A stretch of 13,981 nt of DNA from NCBI GenBank assembly GCA_036939975.1, contig JALLPB010000639.1, positions 1 to 13,981 of the forward strand, given 5' to 3'. A program made the translations under genes and the position numbers. Under the pieces are notes generated by a model. It was not told the origin of the DNA and did not search any database. It saw nothing but the letters and a program-made list of their open reading frames with translations. How positions within the stretch are numbered: position 1 is the first letter of the stretch; each line of letters begins with the position of its first letter. Below, in pieces: positions 8,579 through 13,981 of the stretch. This DNA is from Cyclostephanos tholiformis (Eukaryota; Bacillariophyta; Thalassiosirophyceae; Thalassiosirales; Thalassiosiraceae).

Positions 8579-8700
8579 CCCATGTGATGTGAAAAAAATG
8601 AGCATGGTGAACAAGGACCTTTCCATCAAGTTCCATTCCAATGTCAAAATACAGCGGGCAAATACATATTCCTTACCCTCTTCTGGCATAAACAGCTCAT
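8579..8700 (-). pseudogene. second Crypton recombinase fragment, inverted
   Basis: Reading leftward: YELFMPEEGKEYVFARCIL, then LTLEWNLMERS, then in the next frame HHAHFFHITWEDD. It carries the PEEGKEYVF stretch missing from the copy at 7101-7770, so it is less decayed in that part, yet it has the same frameshift between ERS and HHAHFF. Neither the N-terminal core-binding part nor the C-terminal catalytic residues are recognisable around it. It is a truncated fragment, about 120 bases, joined to unrelated sequence on both sides. Confidence 0.7.
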
Positions 8701-8791
8701 ATAAGCTTCCTTTATGGATTCCCATATATAGGGTTATGTAACAAAGAGACAATGCACCTCTATTTATGAGAAAGGAATCAAGTAGTGACAC

Positions 8792-8817
8792 ATGAATCAC
8801 GTTATGAAGTGATTCAT
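8792..8817. repeat. perfect 9-bp hairpin, ATGAATCAC/GTGATTCAT
   Basis: Arms 8792-8800 and 8809-8817 are exact inverted copies with an 8-base loop. A second pair, tgattca/tgaatca with a 12-base gap, lies near 8871-8896, and further GAATCA or GATTC words occur at 8774 and 8919. This clustering of one word in both orientations could be binding sites or a decayed terminal repeat. Confidence 0.6.
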
Positions 8818-8819
8818 AT

Positions 8820-9092
8820 GGTATTTGGCAAAAAAATGTATTTCTATTTAGTTTCTACAGGGTCGACTTGATTCACATCGTAAAGCTTGAATCATGCCAT
8901 CTGCTGAATTCAAATATGGATTCCTACGATGAAACTTTTCTCATATTAAGAAAGAGTTAATTTTTTAAATTAGGTTTAATTGAACCAAGGTACATAAGAA
9001 TTTTCATATTACAAGATGACTGAAATTACTAGGGTTAGGGGAATAACTAGATATGGAGTGAAACAAATAAGACACAATAACTATTGCTTAGG
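8820..9092. other. AT-rich spacer
   Basis: Besides the GATTCA-type words noted above, no gene or longer repeat is seen. Two TTAGGG-like words near 9031-9040 are isolated. Confidence 0.35.
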
Positions 9093-9243
9093 TTTACTGG
9101 GTAATTTAAGCAGTGGCCCACAATTTGGATAGCAAGTGGGATTCGAAGGTACCCTACCAGAAGAAGGGCTTGCCCCGCCTCTCAGATGCTGAAAAATGGG
9201 GTTTTGCACCCCAAGACATAGTCCCACTGAGTTACCCACTAAA
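9093..9243 (-). repeat. tRNA-like or MITE-like short element (possible SINE head)
   Basis: The outer arms tttactgggtaa (9093-9104) and ttacccactaaa (9232-9243) are inverted copies at 11 of 12 positions. On the minus strand AGTGGG (9240-9235) pairs with CCCACT (9140-9135), like an acceptor stem. It is followed by an A-box-like TAACTCAGTGG (9234-9224; consensus TRGYNNARNGG), a 5-bp stem with 7-base loop (9213-9197), and a B-box-like CCTTCGAATCC (9149-9139; consensus GGTTCGANTCC). No D-stem partner is present and the loop lacks U33, so it is not a working tRNA. A tRNA-derived SINE or a small MITE both fit. Confidence 0.45.
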
Positions 9244-9350
9244 AATCTGCATCCTCCGGCAACCTTGCTAGCATAGTAAAATATTTAATTAAAGGCTATT
9301 TTTGGCAAAAATTGCACATTACCAAACAAGAACTACTTCAACCACTATGA
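9244..9350. other. 3' flank of the piggyBac pseudogene
   Basis: Holds ttaattaa (9284-9291), a possible TTAA target, followed by tttttggcaa (9299-9308). The reverse complement of that word occurs at 11417-11426, about 40 bases beyond the other end of the gene. These may be decayed terminal or subterminal repeats, but the match is only 10 bases. Confidence 0.3.
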
Positions 9351-11379
9351 TCACACTTCATTCACATGCAAATCAAAGCAACCAATGCACAGGGGCCTCT
9401 CAGGAGCACATTGACAGTATACCCCACCTCAACTGGACATATTCAGTCTTCACCCTTTTAAATTTGTGGTTGTGAGGATCCCATGCCCCCTCGAAGGGGT
9501 TCCACTTGAGATGGGTGTGTTCAACATTCTTCCTTGGCCTACATTGTACAGGAAGCTCCTCAGGAACAGGGGATGCATCAAGGGTGGTCTCGATTATCTG
9601 CCAGGCCAGCTCCTAACAAAATTCAAGCTGGGGCTGGGATTCTTTGTTCCTTACCCTAGCCCAAGACTGCACCACATTCACCTTGGTGACAGAACACAAG
9701 AACATGAACTGCCACATTGGCCACCACTTTGCCCCCCAAACCACTTCGAATACAATGGGATCATGACAAAGGTTGTTCACATCATCCACCCAATGCTTCC
9801 AATGCTTTGCTTTTGAGTGCTGGCTAAAGGGCTCAATATACTTGAAGCTCTTCCAGCGGCCATTGACCTTTCGATAAGTCAGATGGTCCCACACAATCTC
9901 AAGCATGCCATGGGTTGACATGATATTCGACAAGTATTTGGAGTCATGGCAGCAATGAACATAAAATGGGATGTTGTTATGTTCGGGTTCGGCAATGAAG
10001 GTTTTGCAATGGCCCAACTCATAGTCATCAAACTTCATGTCAATCGCCTCCGGCACTCCACATGGCCAATTTCCCCTCTTCTTATCATAGCATAGGCCTG
10101 AGCCCAAATGCCATGCTTGTGGCATTCAACAACTCCCTCGCACACACAGAACCCGCTGTCTCCCACCACCACCTTCCCCTTCTTGTGGATAGGCTTCGTG
10201 AGCTCCAACCTTGTCATAGTTCTCTTCCTGCACCCTTCAAAACTGATGTGAAAACTGGCTGTCGGTTCGCCCTCCTCCAATTGTCCTTACCCTCGACAAT
10301 CTTCCTCCTCCACATGATCAGCTTGCCATTGTCCCCATCTGCAATCAATCGATACTGATTGCCAAACAGGTGAGGCTTGCAAGGGATACACATGAAACCT
10401 GGGCAAAACTTGCTCAGCCATGAGATAATTGACTCATCGAGACAGTTGAGCCACAAAGGATGATAATTTTCAGCATAATGATGATTGAAATTATCGATCA
10501 TCAATCTCACCTCATGAAATTGATCAATGAACCCCTGCATTTCCATTGTTGGCATCTGCTGATTGATGAACCGCATTGCCATGATTATTTCCATGTAGCA
10601 ATCCAGGGATATGATGTGAGCGAGCCAGAATGGGGTGCCTTCGAACATTGAGATCGGCTCCGTCTGCAATCCTCTGAACACATGCTATGAAAAAATTGCA
10701 CCCGAGCTATTTGTAGAACTCCCCAACCCTCAATGGATCCCTCAGTGTCATGTTTGTCATTGTGAGCATCACTCTCTCCACAAAGTCCTTAGGAACACCA
10801 TCCTAAACAACCCGAACTCCGTGTAGCCAGAAATCTTGTCATCCCAGCAATAATGCACCCATCTTCCCCTAGCATTGGTAGAATTGCACTTGCAACAAGG
10901 GCAGTGCATTGGCATTGTGAAGTTGTGAGGATTTGGGTATTCAAGAGGTGAAGGGGGGGGGCAGCGCTCTCATCAAGGGGCTCAGTGTCATCGTCCACAT
11001 CAATCCTTTTGGCATGAAGCTCTGCAATGCCCTCATCAACGTTACCACCCGCTTTCACATTGGGCCTGACATTGTTCAGTGAAGCATGGTCTTTGCCATG
11101 CACACCAATTGGAGGGATGGTATGGGCAACAGGAGCATGAGGCTTGCTTTTGAACGGCATTTCAGGGGACTGTTTGACTCAGAAGCACTTCTTGGCAATG
11201 TAACACTCACCCTCAACTTTGGGGATGGTGACAAGATAGCACAACCTTGCCTCATTTTTGATACTCCTCAGCCCCTCGCCAGTGATGACAACATTCATGT
11301 GATGTAGCATCATGCCTGGGGGATACTTCTGGCAAACCTTTTTACTATGGTGGAATAAATGGGAGGCACCAGAGCCCAT
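9351..11379 (-). pseudogene. piggyBac-type transposase (DDE_Tnp_1_7), near full length, broken
   Basis: From ATG at 11379 the minus strand gives an N-terminal region (VTIPKVEGECYIAKKCF), TGA at 11179-11181, an acidic linker (IDVDDDTEPLDES), then, across frames, KISGYTEFGLFR, DFVERVMLTMTN, GEFYK-stop-LGCNFF, FEGTPFWLAHIISL, and NCLDESIISWLS with CPGFMCIPCKPHLFGNQY. Next are VVGDSGFCVCEG, NWPCGVPEA, KHWVDDVNN and WWPMWQFMFLCSVTKVNV, then a C-terminal cysteine cluster (C-x-C-x6-C-x2-C, about 9386-9425) and TGA at 9351-9353. The catalytic aspartates are at 10436-10438, 10158-10160 and 9784-9786. In the family this enzyme cuts and pastes DNA at TTAA, and the cysteine cluster binds the terminal repeats. 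Damage: stops at 11179 (TGA), 10707 (TAG, where Trp fits) and 9613 (TAG), and at least five frame changes near 10845, 10795, 10670, 10260 and 10085, with one more near 9440. Some could be introns, but most are single-base shifts. Confidence 0.85.
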
Positions 11380-11828
11380 TCGATGTACACACCATTGCTG
11401 GATTTTTTATGACAAATTGCCAAAAACGTTATACAAGACTTACAAATTCTTACATGATGATGGATGTAAAACTGGACAACTGTTTTTTTAATGCCACAAT
11501 AAGAGCCAATGGCCCGTGCCTCGATGATAATATCTTTGGGAGTAATGGAGGTCTACCGGAACCCTTACTCCTTACTTGATGATGGTGACATGACCACTTC
11601 CAATGCTGTGGCGACCCCACTTCTCAATTCCTGTTTGGTACTTGAAGTACCAATTGGTACTGCCCCATATAAAATCCATTGTTGTGGGATTATGCACAAG
11701 TAATACTTTGGTTGAATTTCGTGCATACCCCGTACATAAGTACATGATGTGTAATACAATATTAGGGGGTCCAGCCCGAAAAATCACAACTTTTAAATTG
11801 TCTCAAAATCGTTTTTGAGTAGTCAAAT
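11380..11828. other. 5' flank of the piggyBac pseudogene
   Basis: Contains ttgccaaaaa (11417-11426) and a TTAA at 11488-11491. Short open frames on both strands (11509-11818) have no recognisable domain. No promoter can be assigned with confidence. Confidence 0.3.
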
Positions 11829-12110
11829 CTAATCTACTAGGTGTGAGTATGATTTCTTAGATTTTTTTTGAAAATAAATTGACCAGAACCTAATCATTGG
11901 GCATGTCAAAGTCAAAGTGTCGGGATTTGGTCGGAAAATGTCTAGGATTTTTACATGTTTTTTTGGTGGCAGTCCAATAAAGACACTCCATATGGAATTC
12001 CAAGTAGCTGAAATAGTTTAATTAGATGTAAACATGTTATCCTAGAAGATTTGTTGAAAAAAATGACCAGTGCCTACACTTAGGGTGCACCAAATGGTGA
12101 AACATTACCT
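11829..12110. repeat. diverged tandem pair, period about 188 bases
   Basis: tcttagatt, then ttgaaaataaattgaccag (11855-11887) resembles tcctagaagatttgttgaaa, then aaatgaccag (12041-12070). A weaker likeness precedes each (taatctactaggtgtgag and taattagatgtaaacatg). Later sequence near 12130 and 12332 repeats a ttttacatgcttttt-like word, so more decayed units may follow. Confidence 0.4.
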
Positions 12111-12604
12111 TGCACTAACAGAATGCCCTATTTTACATGCTATTTTGAGCTTTCTTTAGTTGAATGTCCAGAGATCATTTAAATAGATTGCTTCAGTGTG
12201 AAATACTGCTCACATGTATGCTTGGAAGATGTATGTAAAGTTTCAGGACATGAGTTTGAACGTAAGTGGTCCATTGGGGCTACCAAACGCATGCCAGACC
12301 CCAGCTACCAAAACACCTGGATTATTTAGTGTTTTTACATGCTTTTATTGCATCCTATCATTTTCTCACCAAATGTGTGCAAAGCATAAAAAACATAGGA
12401 GATGTTCTCTTGCATGTGTGGAAGAAGCACCTTGAGTATTGGGGCATGATTCAATCACTATGTGAGCCATTTGGACTGCAGCAGAGTGGCAGACATCATG
12501 GTCAGGGTGGAGGGGACTAACAAATGGCAACGGATGTCATGGGTATGGTGGAGGGGGGGCTAAAAATGGCGGGAACAAAAATTATATGTAGGAATTAAGC
12601 ATTT
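12111..12604. other. non-coding stretch
   Basis: The word gctaccaaa occurs at about 12279 and 12302. Overlapping plus-strand frames (12214-12520) are open but have no recognised domain. G-rich runs appear at 12510-12560, just before the pyrimidine-rich block. Confidence 0.3.
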
Positions 12605-13680
12605 CTTACAGAGGAATTTGACTTAAAATACACCATCAACTCCTCTTCCTCATATTCCTCCACATCCTCTTCGTCCTCTTCCTCCTCCTTCTCTCCCCCC
12701 CCTCCCTCTTCCAATCATCCAACTGCTGTATCTCTCCCCCCTTTTCACCATATTATTTTATTGTTGAATGATGATCCCTCCCCCCCCCATCTTCCCCCTT
12801 GCCCCTCATCTCCCTTGCTCACCTGTCACATCCTCCCAATCACCATCATAGCCCGAACCTCACTATTATCCCCCTCTCCCCTCTCCACTTATACCCCATG
12901 CTCGTCCTTCGATTTCCTGTCATATCCTTTGTCAGTTGATTGTTATATTTTAAAGGGGAGGCGGGCAATAACGCCCCCCCCCCCTCCTTGCCATTGTCCC
13001 CTTATTCCTTCAGCCCTCACTCTCACCCCTCTATTCACCCTTGCATCCCACATCATAGCCAGCTGATTGTTACTTTTCAGTTGATGATGATGATCATGAC
13101 AATGATGCATCAATGTCATTACATCTTTGTCATGTTTCCCCCATTGCACTCCACTCTGCCCATCTTCCTCTAACCCCCACCTCAACTTCCTCCCCGCTGA
13201 CTTCTACCTCTCTCACTCATGATTGCCCCTTTGTCCCACTCTCCTCCGCCATCGTCGCCCCACCTCTCCCTCTCCCCCTCTTTTTCTTGGTCAACATCAA
13301 GTTGATTGTTATATGATAGGTGGAGTGAGCGCAATGTCACCATGCTCACTCCCCCCCCCCCCATTGCCATCTCTCCCCTCCACCCGCCAGCCTCATCTCC
13401 CTTGATCAATCCTTTCCACCATGTCCTCTATCTTCAGTAGATTGTTGTTTTTTGTGTACCACCGGTGACAATGGCAATGGAAGTGTAATCATTGTTGTCA
13501 TCATCAGCATCATCGTGTATCCCCTCATCACTGCCCTCTTTCCCCTCTCCCCTCACCTCCCTCACTCATCCCTTCAATGCTCTATCCCTTCCTTCTGATG
13601 TTGGTTGATTGATATTATTCATGGGTGGAGGGAGCGATGAGATTTTATCATCCTCATTTGTCATTGGCTCGCCATTTTTT
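12605..13680. repeat. pyrimidine-rich satellite-like block
   Basis: The plus strand is strongly C+T rich, with poly-C runs of about 10-12 near 12779, 12974 and 13350. A core GATTGTTAT or close variant recurs at 12938, 13065, 13304, 13440 and 13607 (gaps 127, 239, 136, 167). In several units it is followed by a GGTGGAGTGAGCGCAAT-like word (13320, 13624, weaker at 12955) and then C-rich sequence. This looks like a decayed tandem array with unequal units. Open frames here are composition-driven and Pro/Ser/Leu/His-rich. No gene is called. Confidence 0.6.
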
Positions 13681-13713
13681 TCTGAGTGCGACAAAAAAAC
13701 AACAAAAGGCGAT

Positions 13714-13981
13714 CATCATGCTTTAATTACCGAGCATGTTAGGGGATCAATCAGAAATTCGGTAACCATGGTGGGGGTTGATTTTGGTTTGTTGAAAAGA
13801 GGGCCTCTCTTTTGTTCACCATCTGTCTGTTTATCTTTGAAATTTGAGGCTTCGAAATACCGCCAATGCAGAGAACCGGCGTCGATAACCACCACACATA
13901 TACACTGTATATGTCCCCTTTTGGGGTTCCTATGCCCGTTTTGCCATGTCGCCCATCTCAGAGAGCATGGCAATAGAAAGT
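13714..13981 (-). CDS. unrecognised open frame, open to the right edge
   Basis: The minus strand is open from the edge to TGA at 13716-13718, about 87 codons, containing VVVIDAGSLHWRYFEASNFK and TMVTEFLIDPLTC. No start codon is visible, so it would be the C-terminal end of something larger or the last exon of a gene. It is less skewed in composition than the neighbouring block, and CpG reappears (cgccaatg, accggcgtcgat). I recognise no family. The plus strand is also open over part of it, so coding strand is uncertain. Confidence 0.2.

Noticed and set aside
9031..9040. TTAGGG-like words suggesting telomeric repeats
   Set aside because: Only two adjacent imperfect words, no array.
9135..9240. 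Functional tRNA gene
   Set aside because: No D-stem pairing, no U33 in the loop, two mismatches in the B box and 106 bases long without a recognisable variable arm; tRNA-like at best.
9466..9816. Plus-strand open frame of 116 codons
   Set aside because: It is antisense to the C-terminal half of the piggyBac transposase.
11509..11818. Short open frames on both strands upstream of the piggyBac copy
   Set aside because: Mutually overlapping, no domain, AT-rich context.
1..13981. CRISPR array, operon, defence system or viral gene cluster
   Set aside because: No evenly spaced identical repeats, no co-directional gene cluster, no such protein motifs; everything recognisable belongs to eukaryotic DNA transposons or repeats.

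Overview
This window reads as a repeat-rich stretch of a nuclear eukaryotic genome. No intact protein-coding gene can be supported. Eukaryotic origin follows from three DNA transposon families known from eukaryotes (a pogo-like DDE transposase, a Crypton-type tyrosine recombinase and a piggyBac-type transposase), from convincing splice signals (GTAAGT/GTGAGT donors, a TACTAAC branch site), and from large non-coding blocks of AT-rich and strand-asymmetric sequence. From memory, the flavour of the transposases (CPGFMC..KPH-type piggyBac, LTLEWNLM-RS-type Crypton, NMDQTPV-F-type pogo) fits stramenopiles such as diatoms or oomycetes best. That assignment is inference and was not searched.

Layout. 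1-727 (-) is the N-terminal part of a pogo-like transposase, uninterrupted and CpG-rich, running off the left edge. 830-1320 is a T-poor, GA/CA-rich decayed repeat. 1500-2100 is low-complexity GAT/ATG-rich sequence. 2378-3365 is bounded by inverted repeats with TA at both tips and looks like a non-autonomous element; it holds a 46-bp tandem duplication. It abuts a second inverted-repeat family at 3366-3631, which recurs at 6287-6540 and in part at 5611-5792. 3988-4374 (-) carries splice signals of a possible tiny spliced gene. 5161-6540 holds several tandem and dispersed repeats. 7101-7770 (+) is a Crypton pseudogene, with a second, inverted fragment at 8579-8700 (-). 9093-9243 is a small tRNA-like or MITE-like element. 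9351-11379 (-) is a nearly full-length but broken piggyBac transposase with all three catalytic aspartates. 11830-12100 has a diverged tandem pair. 12605-13680 is a pyrimidine-rich satellite-like block. 13714-13981 (-) is an unrecognised frame open to the right edge.

The parts do not work together as a system. They record successive transposon insertions of different ages: the pogo fragment looks young, while the Crypton and piggyBac copies are decayed, largely in ways consistent with C-to-T change at CpG (in-frame TGA where Arg CGA is plausible). I found no operon, defence island, CRISPR array, rRNA or canonical tRNA.
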